A stretch of DNA of 64,000 nt from Clostridium sp. Its GTDB lineage: Bacteria; Bacillota; Clostridia; Clostridiales; Clostridiaceae. Shown here one piece after another: positions 8,581 through 17,644 of the stretch. The stretch spans positions 27,788 to 91,787 of the forward strand of contig JARKVD010000004.1 in the NCBI GenBank assembly GCA_029851835.1. The letters are read 5' to 3'. Position 1 is the first letter of the stretch. Each line of letters starts with the position of its first letter. A model generated the notes under the pieces. The model was not told where the DNA came from, ran no database searches, and saw nothing but the letters and a program-made list of their open reading frames with translations. The position numbers and the translations under genes were made by a program.

Positions 8581-10306
8581 AGTTAAAGGATTGATAAAAA
8601 GAGCCTTGCTTATTGATTAAGCCGTTAATTTCACTGAATGGAATCTTAAAAGTTACAAAGCCAGCAGAATAAGGTGCGATTTCGTAAGGTGTAAAATAGA
8701 TATATAGATTGTTTTTATCTACGTGAAATCCTTGGTTTTCGGTAATACCTTTAAAACTGCCAGGATAAACATATTCATATTGAGGATCCGTTTTAATCAT
8801 ATTTGTAATAATGTCATTAATATATTTAGTCCAGTAATTATCAGTTTTAAATAAATCACTTAGGGTATAGAATTCACCAGTCTTTAAGTTTATGTTAGGG
8901 GTTTTTCTTGTGGTTAACCCATGAGCAGCACCAAATGGATAGTTGTAAATATTTATTTCTGGGATGAATAGATTTTTTTCAAAGAATAATACAGTGAAAT
9001 CTCCATATCTATCATAATCTAAAATGTCAGTTTCATTTATTTTTTCTAAATCTGATAGATTACGTAATTTCGTATTTATCAATACTTGAATATTCGGAGG
9101 TGTTATACCTTGTACTTGAGGATAATATATTAAGTAGTTAACATTGGGTTTATATTTTACCTTTAAAGCAGAATACTTGTCATCAAGAGGAATAGTATAG
9201 TTTGGTTCATAAATAATAGTTCCATTTGCTTGTAAGTACATTGGCCAATAGTCTGTATCGGCATATACTATGCCGCATTTTATTGAGATAGTACCAGTAC
9301 CTTCTACTATAGGGAGGGATTTAACTCTTCTTCCATTTTGGTCAATGAAAAAAGTATATTTTAAATCTGAGGCAGAAGCTATATCTTTATTATATTTTCC
9401 AATATTTTTAAAGGTGAAACTGGTTAAAATCATACCTTTTTCATTACCTAAAGCGTATAGGTTATTCATGAATAAGCTGCTATCACTTCTTGGGATTCCA
9501 AGAGCGAAGCGGTTAAGGGTTAAGTATTGAATGTTGTTATAAACATAAGGGTATATAAGTGAATTTAATATATTTACAACACCATATTTACCAATGTAAT
9601 TAGTAGAGGTGCTAGCAATTATATAACCATCTTCTACAGGGGATGCCATAGTATATTTAGGAGGGATCACAACATATCCATTAATGTCTACATAGCCCTG
9701 TAATCCGTTGGGAGCTTTAGAAAATGTGAGGAAGTTATCATTAAAATTTCCCATAGACTTATAAGGAAATATAGTTTTTACTCTTCCGGTTTTGTCTATA
9801 ATTTCATAGTTTCCTTTTACAGTTTGAATTAAGGCATAACCATCTTTGAATGGAGTAGCTTGACTAAAGGTTAATGGAATAACTTCGGTACCTTTTTTAT
9901 CTATATATCCATAAAGTATTGTTCCATCATCCTTACTCATAGAAACTACTGCAAGACCATCACTAAAATCACTAATGAAGTTATAAGGTTTAGTTGGTAT
10001 AACACTTCCTGATTCATCCATTATTCCCATTGATGTAGCTTGTGTAAATACAGCTATTCCTTCCACAAAGTTATTGATGGAATTATATGTAGGTTTAACT
10101 ATATATCTACCCGTTGAGTCTATAAGTCCCCATAAGCCACCTTTGCCTATTATGGCAGTTCCGCTTTCGTTAAAGTCCATGGCTTGAGTATATTGAGGTT
10201 TAATAATAAAATTTCCAGTTGAGTTTATATATCCATATAGAGTGCCGTTTTTGGTGTTAACCATTGCAGGAAAAAGATTAACAGAACATGTGCTTTTTTT
10301 TAACAT
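8579..10306 (-). CDS. WG-repeat protein with C-terminal DUF3298-like domain
   Basis: A 575-residue protein. The first 330 or so residues are WG (KWG) repeats, seen as recurring G-hydrophobic-I-D-x-x-G units such as LYGYINSTGNFIIKPQY, LWGLIDSTGRYIVKPTY and LYGYIDKKGTEVIP; these fold as short beta repeats. The C-terminal 130 residues (YPFGAAHGLTTRKTPNINLKTG... through PYEIAPYSAGFVTFKIP) resemble DUF3298, a domain found in RsiV-like and cell-surface proteins. No clear signal peptide or membrane helix is visible at the N-terminus, so location is uncertain. The start ATG has GGAGGAG upstream. It is monocistronic and divergent from the ccdA operon. Function unknown; such proteins are often binding scaffolds. 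Confidence 0.75.
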   Translation of the reverse strand: MLKKSTCSVNLFPAMVNTKNGTLYGYINSTGNFIIKPQYTQAMDFNESGTAIIGKGGLWGLIDSTGRYIVKPTYNSINNFVEGIAVFTQATSMGIMDESGSVIPTKPYNFISDFSDGLAVVSMSKDDGTILYGYIDKKGTEVIPLTFSQATPFKDGYALIQTVKGNYEIIDKTGRVKTIFPYKSMGNFNDNFLTFSKAPNGLQGYVDINGYVVIPPKYTMASPVEDGYIIASTSTNYIGKYGVVNILNSLIYPYVYNNIQYLTLNRFALGIPRSDSSLFMNNLYALGNEKGMILTSFTFKNIGKYNKDIASASDLKYTFFIDQNGRRVKSLPIVEGTGTISIKCGIVYADTDYWPMYLQANGTIIYEPNYTIPLDDKYSALKVKYKPNVNYLIYYPQVQGITPPNIQVLINTKLRNLSDLEKINETDILDYDRYGDFTVLFFEKNLFIPEINIYNYPFGAAHGLTTRKTPNINLKTGEFYTLSDLFKTDNYWTKYINDIITNMIKTDPQYEYVYPGSFKGITENQGFHVDKNNLYIYFTPYEIAPYSAGFVTFKIPFSEINGLINKQGSFYQSFN

Positions 10307-10527
10307 AATACTCCTCCAATAAGCATTTATTATTAGTGTATTATTTATATATAAATTAGGTTCAAATAAACAGAGTTTTTATGAATTTGTACTTAAAATG
10401 TTTACAGGTTACTAAAAAGGTATTTATTGATAAGTGCTATCCAAATTGTTATATTATACCTATAACGCTAAAACTAATAATAAGTTTTAATTAATAAAAT
10501 TTATAAATAAAATCAAAGGAGGTTCAT

Positions 10528-11205
10528 ATGGAATATATACTGCTATTTTTAGAAGGAATTATAACTTTTATATCACCATGCATTTTACCAATGCTGCCAA
10601 TATATATTTCTTATTTTGCTGGAGGAGATTATGAGAATGAAGCAAATAAGGGGAATACCTTAAAAAATTCTATTGGATTTGTTATAGGATTTACAATTGT
10701 ATTTACATTACTTGGTACTGTGGCAGGAACGCTGGGGAATTTTATCAGAGAGTATTATAATATTCTTAATGTAGTTGGAGGAACAATAATAGTTATTTTT
10801 GGTCTTAATTATATAGGTTTATTTAAGATAGGATTTTTAGAAAGGTCTTATAAAATGAATGTGGAAGTAAATCCATTTAGGTTTTTATCAGCTATGGTGT
10901 TTGGTATGGTATTTGCTGTGGGATGGACACCTTGCGTAGGTACATTTCTTGGTTCAGCTTTAATGATTGCAGCAAATAGTCAAAGTGTAGTTAAGGGAGC
11001 TTCTATGCTACTTGTATATAGTATAGGACTAGGAATTCCATTTATAATTTCTGCAGTTCTTATAGGGCAATTGAAGGAAACCATGGATTTTATAAAGAAA
11101 AATTATAAAACCATAAACTTTATATCTGGAATAATACTTATAGTAATTGGTATAGCCATGATGACAGGCTATCTAAATAGAATTTTATCAATATTGAGTT
11201 CATAG
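10528..11205 (+). CDS. ccdA: CcdA-type membrane thiol-disulfide transporter
   Basis: A 225-residue integral membrane protein with six hydrophobic segments. It carries the two family cysteines in ITFISPCILPMLPIY (about residue 18) and GWTPCVGTFLGSAL (about residue 136), the pair that passes electrons from cytoplasmic thioredoxin across the membrane. The start ATG has AAAGGAGG upstream. The next gene begins 8 bp after the stop and encodes a TlpA/ResA-like thioredoxin, the usual partner. Anaerobic clostridia have no c-type cytochromes as a rule, so a general extracytoplasmic reduction role is more likely than cytochrome maturation (inference). Confidence 0.9.
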   Translation: MEYILLFLEGIITFISPCILPMLPIYISYFAGGDYENEANKGNTLKNSIGFVIGFTIVFTLLGTVAGTLGNFIREYYNILNVVGGTIIVIFGLNYIGLFKIGFLERSYKMNVEVNPFRFLSAMVFGMVFAVGWTPCVGTFLGSALMIAANSQSVVKGASMLLVYSIGLGIPFIISAVLIGQLKETMDFIKKNYKTINFISGIILIVIGIAMMTGYLNRILSILSS

Positions 11206-11213
11206 GAGGAGTT

Positions 11214-11810
11214 ATGAGAGATAAAAAATTAATCGTAGGAATAGCAGGATTTGCTGTATTTTTAGGTTTGGTGTATGTAGCATATAATGGTTTAACAAAG
11301 GATTATAAAGATAGAACTGATAATTCAAGTAATAATATATCTTTAGAGAATGGTGGGGGTAATTCAGATGAAAATGAGAAACTAAAGGCACCTGACTTTA
11401 CAGTGTATGATGAAAATATGAATCCAGTAAAGTTATCTGATTATGCAGGAACACCAGTGGTGTTAAATTTTTGGGCTACATGGTGTGGATATTGTAAAGA
11501 TGAAATGCCATATTTCCAAGAAGCATCAGAAAATTTCAGTGAGGATCAAGTTAAAATTTTAATGATAAATATGACAGATGGCAGGAATGAAACAAAAGAA
11601 AGTGCTATGCAGTATATGAAGAACAATAATTATACAATGAAATTACTTTTAGATATTGATCAGGAGGTAGCAAGGGAATTTAGAGTTTCTGGAATTCCGA
11701 GGACTATTTTCATAAATAAAGATGGTTATATAATACAAGATATGGTTGGAAAAATTGATGCTAAAACTTTAAACACAAAGATTGAGGAATTAGTAAATGA
11801 GAAAAATTAG
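11214..11810 (+). CDS. Membrane-anchored TlpA/ResA-like thioredoxin
   Basis: A 198-residue protein with an uncleaved N-terminal membrane anchor (about residues 5-25), a low-complexity Asn/Ser/Gly linker, and a thioredoxin fold. The active site is WATWCGYCKDEMP (CGYC, about residues 91-94), and the cis-Pro region is VSGIPRTIFINKDG. The AGGAGG ribosome binding site is in the ccdA/tlpA gap. It is expected to act outside the membrane and receive electrons from CcdA to reduce disulfides in exported proteins. The last 14 bp overlap the next gene, which suggests coupled translation. Confidence 0.88.
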   Translation: MRDKKLIVGIAGFAVFLGLVYVAYNGLTKDYKDRTDNSSNNISLENGGGNSDENEKLKAPDFTVYDENMNPVKLSDYAGTPVVLNFWATWCGYCKDEMPYFQEASENFSEDQVKILMINMTDGRNETKESAMQYMKNNNYTMKLLLDIDQEVAREFRVSGIPRTIFINKDGYIIQDMVGKIDAKTLNTKIEELVNEKN

Positions 11811-12030
11811 TTGGAATAAGATATCCAATTGGTTATTTTATTTAGGAATATTTATTGGAGCACTCGGCTACTACAGGATATATAAAGTTAAATCAGCACT
11901 ACCACCTGGGGTATGTCCTGTAAATGACAATAGATGGATGTTGTTTTTAGGGGTTTTCATATTGTTATTATCTGTAATAATCACATATGTAAGTGATTGG
12001 TTGGCAAATCATAAAGAGAAAAATAAATAG
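11797..12030 (+). CDS. Small two-TM membrane protein of the ccdA-tlpA operon
   Basis: A 77-residue protein with two membrane helices (about 10-27 and 46-65), separated by a short loop containing PPGVCPVNDNRW. The single Cys in the loop is on the side predicted to contain the redox partners. The gene overlaps the thioredoxin gene by 14 bp, so it is made with it. I do not recognise a named family; the position suggests an accessory to the CcdA/TlpA thiol pathway. Confidence 0.7.
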   Translation: MRKISWNKISNWLFYLGIFIGALGYYRIYKVKSALPPGVCPVNDNRWMLFLGVFILLLSVIITYVSDWLANHKEKNK

Positions 12031-12078
12031 GATATTTGGTTTGTTTAAGATACTTATTTAAAATTAATATTTGAATTT

Positions 12079-12129
12079 AAATTATAGGTGAAGATATATT
12101 TATAGGTATTTCTTCACTTATAATTTTTC
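12079..12129 (+). terminator. Terminator of the ccdA operon
   Basis: AAATTATAGGTGAAGA / TCTTCACTTATAATTT, a 16-bp stem with one G-U pair, 16-nt loop, followed by TTTTCA. It starts 49 bp after the last stop codon. Confidence 0.8.
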
Positions 12130-12390
12130 AAGGGAAAAGATAGTTAAAAAAAATACAAAGCAAGCAAGATGGGGATGTAATCGAAGATGTAAGGGATAAT
12201 AGTGAGTTGAGTTAACAGTTTAACTAAAGAAATAATATTATTTTTAAAAAACTATTTACATAATTAGAAAGGAATGTTAAAATTATAACATAGGTAAGAT
12301 ACTTTTGTTACAACATTTTAAGCAAAATTAATAACACAATAAAACAGCATCAATTTGTAAAAATTGATGCTGTTTTATTGTGTTTATTTA
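12130..12390 (+). ncRNA. Possible small RNA ending in a very strong terminator
   Basis: After the ccdA operon terminator there is no reading frame, yet a perfect 24-bp stem (12333-12356 with 12361-12384, loop GTAA), AACACAATAAAACAGCATC and so on, ends in TTTATTT. A terminator of this strength with no gene in front of it suggests a short untranslated transcript starting somewhere in 12130-12330. No convincing promoter can be named. It could instead be a backup terminator or a relic. Confidence 0.35.
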
Positions 12391-12575
12391 TACTTGGAAT
12401 GATATAACAGTGAGGTATATTTAAAGAATTTTGTCATTATGATATAATATTGATAAAGTGAAAATTAGAGATTTTCATTAATTTAAGAATTGTACTCCTT
12501 AGGGTAAAGTTGCAGGGGTAAAAGATTTTTGTGAGCAAAAGAAAATTAATATACAAAAGTAATGAGGGACTTGAA

Positions 12576-13040
12576 ATGGAAAACTATATAACTAAAGCTG
12601 AGGGTTTTTATTATGATGGGAATGGCTGTTATGAAGAAGATAGTGTAGTAGAACAGTATAAAAAATCAATAGATTCTGCAATCCAGGACATAATAAATAA
12701 TGGCAAACGTCTTGTGTTTGCTAATGTAGCTAAGGAAGCAGACGTTACTAATATTGCAGTATATAAATATCCAGAATTAAGGACTTACATTCTTAAAGAG
12801 ATAGAGTTTCAAAAGCAGCTAAAAGTTATAAATGAAAAAATCGAAAAAGCAGTGAACAGATTAAAGAAAAGCAAGAAAAAAGTAACCTTTATAGCACTTA
12901 TGAACAGCTGCAATTTTGACTATGAAGATATGGCAAGAAATACATATATTAAAGAAAGAGTCAGGGAAGTAGTAATTCAGAATGTGAAGTGCAGAAAGAA
13001 ACCCAAGGTTAGCGGTAAAGCAAAAGAGAAAATTAAATAG
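12576..13040 (+). CDS. Predicted HTH protein resembling DUF6262/TnpC
   Basis: A basic protein of 154 residues (or 169 from the GTG at 12531). The middle segment, AIQDIINNGKRLVFANVAKEA followed by VTNIAVYKYPELRTYI, looks like the helix-turn-helix of DUF6262/TnpC-like proteins, where a G-hydrophobic-FAxVAxEAxVS-like stretch is followed by a Y-x-PELR-type helix. The second half is lysine-rich, with another possible helical segment (KVTFIALMNSCNFDYEDMA). I chose ATG 12576 because GAGGG lies 7 nt before it; the AGGGG before GTG 12531 is 12 nt away. No transposon genes are nearby, so it is a solitary DNA-binding candidate. Confidence 0.55.
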   Translation: MENYITKAEGFYYDGNGCYEEDSVVEQYKKSIDSAIQDIINNGKRLVFANVAKEADVTNIAVYKYPELRTYILKEIEFQKQLKVINEKIEKAVNRLKKSKKKVTFIALMNSCNFDYEDMARNTYIKERVREVVIQNVKCRKKPKVSGKAKEKIK

Positions 13041-13151
13041 TTAAAGTAAGATTAGAAAATTTAGATAAGGGTTTAATGTGAATAAAAAAAGGAAATTTCA
13101 AAGGAATTCAAACAGGATTCTAAATTTTATATTTTAAAATGGAGGTATGTT

Positions 13152-14951
13152 ATGATGGATAAAATTAAAACTCGTGATGAGATTGATGAAAAGTATAAGT
13201 GGAAGGTTGACAGAATGTATTCATCCGATGAAATCTGGGAAGAGGATTTTAAGGCAATAAAGGGTCATGTTTCCGATTTGTTAAAATTTAAAGGGAATCT
13301 TCACATAGGGAGTGAACTTTTAAATTATCTTGTAACTTATGAAGAACTACTTGGCCTATATGAAAATTTAATGGTATATGCTCATTTAAAAAGTGATGAG
13401 GATAAGTCTAATTCCAAATATCAAGTCATGATGGACAAAATAGCTGCTTTTGGTGCAGAATTCAGTGGAATTGCATCTTTCTTTTTACCAGAGCTTTTAT
13501 CCTTAGATGAAGTTGAAGTGCAAAAGTCTATTGATGAAACAGAAGGCTTAAAGCATTATGAAAAATATATTAAAAATATATTTGATGGTAAACCACATGT
13601 TTTAAGTGCTGCTGAAGAAAATATTTTAGCACAGGTAAGTGACTGTTTAAGTGCTCCAAGTAACATATATACTATGTTTACCAATGCAGATATGACATTC
13701 TCTAAGATCAAAAATGAAGATGGAGTAGAGGTTGAATTAACTGATTCAAACTACAGTACTTTTATAACCAGTAAGGATAGAAGGGTCAGAAAAGAAGCAT
13801 TTAAAGCTTTATTTGGAACTTATAAGAAGTTTGAAAATACAATTTCTACAGCTTATACTGCTTCAGTTAAAAATAACATTTTTGAGTCTAAGATAAGAAA
13901 ATATGAATCTTGTTTAGAAGCATCATTAAAGCCAAACAAGATTCCAGTAGAAGTATATAAAAATGTAGTTAATACCATTAATAATAGAATTGATTCACTT
14001 CATAGATATGTAGATTTAAAGAAAAAACTTCTTGGTGTAAATGAAATGCATATGTATGATTTATATGTGCCAATTATTGATACGCCTAAATTTAATATTC
14101 CATTTGAAGAAGGAGTTAAGCTTTGCGAGGAAGCTTTAAAGCCTATGGGTGAAGAATATATTAATATATTCACTGAAGGTGTTAAAGAAGGGTGGATTGA
14201 TGTATATCCAAACAAAGGCAAGAGAGGTGGAGCATATTCAAGCGGAAGCTATACTTCAATGCCTTATATTTTATTAAACTATAATAATCAAGTTAGCGAT
14301 GTATCTACCTTGATTCATGAGATGGGTCACAGTATTCATTCATATTATTCAAGAAAAAATCAATCATTCACCTATGCGGATTATGTATTATTCTGTGCTG
14401 AGGTTGCTTCAACTACTAATGAGTGTCTTCTAATGGACTATTTAATAAAGAATGAGGATGAAAAATTAAAGAGATTGTATTTAATAAATCAGCAGTTAGA
14501 AGGAATTAGAACTACAGTATTTAGACAAACAATGTTTGCAGAGTTTGAGTTAATAGTTCATGAGAAGATGGAAGCTGGGGAAGCTCTATCAAGTGATGAT
14601 TTAAATGCTATATATCATGAATTAAACGTAAAATATTTTGGTAAAACAATGGTCGTTGATAATGAAATAGATATTGAATGGGCTAGGATTCCACACTTCT
14701 ATAGAGATTTCTATGTTTACCAATATGTAACTGGATTTGCGGCAGCAAACTCTTTCTATAACAAAATTTTAACTGGTGGTGGAGAATCAGTAGAAAAATA
14801 TAAGGGCTTCCTAAAAGCAGGATGTAGTGATTATCCAATAGAAATCCTTAAAGCTGCAGGAGTAGATATGACTACACCAAAACCACTTGAGGATACAATA
14901 GATAGATTTGATGCACTTTTAGAAATGCTTGAAGCAGAAATTAATAAATAA
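13152..14951 (+). CDS. pepF: Oligoendopeptidase F (M3 metallopeptidase)
   Basis: A 599-residue cytoplasmic zinc peptidase. The catalytic HEMGHS motif (HExxH, about residues 388-392) is followed by the downstream Glu region (FCAEVASTTNE, about 417), as in the M3B family; the N-terminal helical domain and the GAYSSGSY substrate-binding segment are also present. It degrades short peptides of roughly 6-17 residues. Length matches the family (about 600). GGAGG precedes the ATG by 6 nt; a second ATG follows directly. It is a single-gene unit with its own terminator. Confidence 0.93.
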   Translation: MMDKIKTRDEIDEKYKWKVDRMYSSDEIWEEDFKAIKGHVSDLLKFKGNLHIGSELLNYLVTYEELLGLYENLMVYAHLKSDEDKSNSKYQVMMDKIAAFGAEFSGIASFFLPELLSLDEVEVQKSIDETEGLKHYEKYIKNIFDGKPHVLSAAEENILAQVSDCLSAPSNIYTMFTNADMTFSKIKNEDGVEVELTDSNYSTFITSKDRRVRKEAFKALFGTYKKFENTISTAYTASVKNNIFESKIRKYESCLEASLKPNKIPVEVYKNVVNTINNRIDSLHRYVDLKKKLLGVNEMHMYDLYVPIIDTPKFNIPFEEGVKLCEEALKPMGEEYINIFTEGVKEGWIDVYPNKGKRGGAYSSGSYTSMPYILLNYNNQVSDVSTLIHEMGHSIHSYYSRKNQSFTYADYVLFCAEVASTTNECLLMDYLIKNEDEKLKRLYLINQQLEGIRTTVFRQTMFAEFELIVHEKMEAGEALSSDDLNAIYHELNVKYFGKTMVVDNEIDIEWARIPHFYRDFYVYQYVTGFAAANSFYNKILTGGGESVEKYKGFLKAGCSDYPIEILKAAGVDMTTPKPLEDTIDRFDALLEMLEAEINK

Positions 14952-14965
14952 TATTATTAAAAATG

Positions 14966-15002
14966 AAAGATATTCTAAGATTACTTAGAATATCTTTTCT
15001 TA
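14966..15002 (+). terminator. Terminator of pepF
   Basis: AAAGATATTCTAAG / CTTAGAATATCTTT perfect 14-bp stem with a 4-nt loop and TCTTAT tail. Confidence 0.85.
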
Positions 15003-15151
15003 TATGTGCAAATATTATTTCAATAAATGGTAATATTTTTCACATAAAATATTGAATATGAAAGTAAACTAGTGTAGTAATAAAGGAATGAATCTATAAA
15101 AACAGTTCTATTATTTTTTTCTTAAGTTAATGGGTATAATAATTTTAAAAT

Positions 15152-15187
15152 AGCTTTAGAGTATATACTCTAAAGCTGTTTTATTCT
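15152..15187 (+). terminator. Palindromic hairpin before msrB
   Basis: AGCTTTAGAGTAT / ATACTCTAAAGCT is a continuous 26-bp palindrome followed by GTTTTATTCTT. It lies 77 bp before the msrB start with no gene between it and the pepF terminator. It could be a leader attenuator or the terminator of a short untranslated RNA. Confidence 0.55.
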
Positions 15188-15253
15188 TAAATTGAAGGTT
15201 TTATATAAAGTGGATATAATAAAATAAATAGGAAGAATGTGGAGGAGACATAT

Positions 15254-15709
15254 ATGCAACGAAAGTATATTAAGAAATCAAAAGAAGAGTTAAATGAAAT
15301 TTTATCGAAGGAGCAGTATTGGGTTACACAAGAAAATGGTACGGAAAGACCATACATTAATGAATATAATGACAATTTTCAAGAAGGTATATATGTGGAT
15401 ATAACAACGGGAGAACCGCTGTTTTCTTCAAAGGATAAATTTAACTCAGGATGTGGATGGCCAGCCTTTTCAAGACCTATTAATAGAGAGGTCATAAAAG
15501 AAAAAGTGGATAAGAGTCATGGAATGGTTAGAACAGAAGTTAGAAGCAAGACAGGAGACGCTCATTTAGGACATGTATTTTGTGATGGACCAGAAGAGCT
15601 TGGTGGACTTAGATATTGTATAAATTCAGCATCATTAAAATTCATACCTAAGAATAAAATAATAGAAGAGGGGTATGGTTATATTTTAGAACAGTTGAAA
15701 GATAGATAA
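15254..15709 (+). CDS. msrB: Peptide methionine (R)-S-oxide reductase
   Basis: A 151-residue MsrB that reduces the R-epimer of methionine sulfoxide in oxidised proteins. Key segments are [35 protein letters not shown] (metal/substrate region) and [13 protein letters not shown], which holds the catalytic Cys. The ATG at 15254 is chosen because GGAGGAG lies 7 nt before it; the in-frame GTG at 15239 lies upstream of that site. It stands alone; no msrA is adjacent. Confidence 0.93.
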   Translation: MQRKYIKKSKEELNEILSKEQYWVTQENGTERPYINEYNDNFQEGIYVDITTGEPLFSSKDKFNSGCGWPAFSRPINREVIKEKVDKSHGMVRTEVRSKTGDAHLGHVFCDGPEELGGLRYCINSASLKFIPKNKIIEEGYGYILEQLKDR

Positions 15710-15756
15710 ATAAAATTCTTTTATACCTTCTAGCTAATATTATGGGGGTGTATTAT

Positions 15757-17607
15757 ATGAACAAGTATAAAACGAACATAGCAAATCAATCTATTAATAA
15801 TTTTCTTTTCAATTTAAAAATATCTTTAGTTTTTGAAATGCTATATAAACTAGTTGTTTGGTTTATTTTTGTACCAATTAATTATCATATTTTAAATAGA
15901 TTTTTAAATAAAATGGGCGTAGATAATATAACTAATAAACAGATTATTAAGTTTGGATTGAGTTATCAAGGAATATTTTATATGGCAATAGTGCTTATTA
16001 TTGCTTTCATAGCAGTATTTATAGAAATAAGTGTATTGACCTATATATCAAAAAAGTCACATGATAAAAAACGAGCAAGTATAATTGAAGGTATAGTAAG
16101 TTCAATAAAGCTATTCAAAAAACTTCCTAATATATATTTGGTTGGAATTATTGCTATTTCTACAATAGTAGGTCCATTAGCAGGGGTTGGGTTATTTACT
16201 GCTTTAATAAGAAGGTTATCTATTCCGGATTATGTGAAGTATCAGCTTTCGAAGCATTCAGGATGGCAGTTAATGCTTGTAATAGGAGTTATACTATTTG
16301 TTATAATTTTTGTAAGATGGATATTAGTAATACCATCATTGGTTATTGAAGATGTTTCACTAAAAGTAGCATTTAAGCATAGCCACATATTATATAGAAG
16401 AAATCATATGAAAATTTTCGGGTATATTTTTTTCTGGGTAATAGTGAATTATGGATTGAAGATATTTTTATTAGGAGGCTGTGTTGGAGCTGGATTGTTT
16501 TTTATTACATTAACTGAAGGTAGTTTAATGATTCAGGAGATTATAAGTAATTCAAGTTTAATTGTGTTTTTCATTGGATATGTTATTATTTCTATCATAT
16601 CACTACCAATATTTTTTTCATTCTTGGTAGAGATATATTATAAGTATAAATTTTATTATGTTAAGGAGAGGAGGTTTTCAGCACAAGAATATATAGAAAG
16701 TAAGAAATGTTTTAGTTTAGCAAAGAAATATGGGAAAAGATGGATGATTGCAGTTTTAGTAGTGTTTGTATTTACTACAGGTAGTAGAGGAATGTCTATT
16801 GTCTTTAATAAGGTTGTTGATAAGGAGGTTCAAATAACAGCACATAGGGGGAGCTCACTAAAGGCTCCTGAAAATAGTATTTCGGCTGTTGTAGAAGCAA
16901 TTATTGAAGGGTCTGATTATGTAGAGATAGATGTTATGACAACACTAGATGATTATGTTGTCTTATTTCATGATAATACATTAAGAAGATTTACTGGCTC
17001 TAATAAATCTATTAAGAAGCTTACTCTTGCTGAGGTGCAGCAAATTGATATAGGTTCAAAGTTTAGTGATAAGTATAAAGGAGAAACTATTCCAGCATTG
17101 GAAGAGGTGCTTCAGTTATCAAAGGATAATATTAAACTAAACATAGAACTAAAGCCCAGAAAAAAGAAGGATAAGTTAGCAGAGTTAGTAGCTAATATGG
17201 TGACTGAATATGGCCTTGAGGATCAAGTAATAATTTCATCTCAAAGCTATGAAAGTCTGCTAAAGGTAAAAGAGATTAATCCTTTGATAGATGTGGGGCT
17301 TATAGTAACCTTTGGCATAGGTGATTTTTCTAAAATGAATGTAGATTTTATTTCAGTTGAATATGAAATGGCAAAAGAGGAGCTTATTTATACTATGCAT
17401 GCTTTAGATAAGGAAGTTCATGTATGGACCATAAATGATAAAAAGAAAGCTGAAAATGTTATTAAACTTGGAGTAGATAATATTATAACCGATAATGTAG
17501 GCATGGTTCAAAGAACACAAATTTCACTTCAGGAGAGTGATGATGTAAATTATTTAACTAGATTTTTAGATGGAATTACATCTATAATGAAGCATGTTAA
17601 AATATAA
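15757..17607 (+). CDS. Membrane-bound glycerophosphodiester phosphodiesterase
   Basis: About 616 residues. The N-terminal 340 residues hold six to eight hydrophobic segments typical of the GDPD membrane domain. The C-terminal 250 residues are a GDPD catalytic domain: ITAHRGSSLKAPENS (catalytic His), YVEIDVMTTLDDYVVLFHD (metal-binding Glu, Asp and second His), LNIELKPR, and HVWTINDK. It hydrolyses glycerophosphodiesters from lipids or teichoic acids to glycerol-3-phosphate; the catalytic part probably faces outside (inference). The ATG at 15757 has GGGGG upstream; an in-frame ATG at 15742 overlaps that site. DinG follows after 37 bp. Confidence 0.9.
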   Translation: MNKYKTNIANQSINNFLFNLKISLVFEMLYKLVVWFIFVPINYHILNRFLNKMGVDNITNKQIIKFGLSYQGIFYMAIVLIIAFIAVFIEISVLTYISKKSHDKKRASIIEGIVSSIKLFKKLPNIYLVGIIAISTIVGPLAGVGLFTALIRRLSIPDYVKYQLSKHSGWQLMLVIGVILFVIIFVRWILVIPSLVIEDVSLKVAFKHSHILYRRNHMKIFGYIFFWVIVNYGLKIFLLGGCVGAGLFFITLTEGSLMIQEIISNSSLIVFFIGYVIISIISLPIFFSFLVEIYYKYKFYYVKERRFSAQEYIESKKCFSLAKKYGKRWMIAVLVVFVFTTGSRGMSIVFNKVVDKEVQITAHRGSSLKAPENSISAVVEAIIEGSDYVEIDVMTTLDDYVVLFHDNTLRRFTGSNKSIKKLTLAEVQQIDIGSKFSDKYKGETIPALEEVLQLSKDNIKLNIELKPRKKKDKLAELVANMVTEYGLEDQVIISSQSYESLLKVKEINPLIDVGLIVTFGIGDFSKMNVDFISVEYEMAKEELIYTMHALDKEVHVWTINDKKKAENVIKLGVDNIITDNVGMVQRTQISLQESDDVNYLTRFLDGITSIMKHVKI

Positions 17608-17644
17608 AGAGAAAAGGCAATAATATAGAATATAAGGAGAAGAG

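Noticed and set aside
12576..13040. TnpC-type protein as evidence of a Tn554-like transposon
   Set aside because: No tyrosine recombinases or terminal sequences are present; the resemblance is limited to a helix-turn-helix segment.
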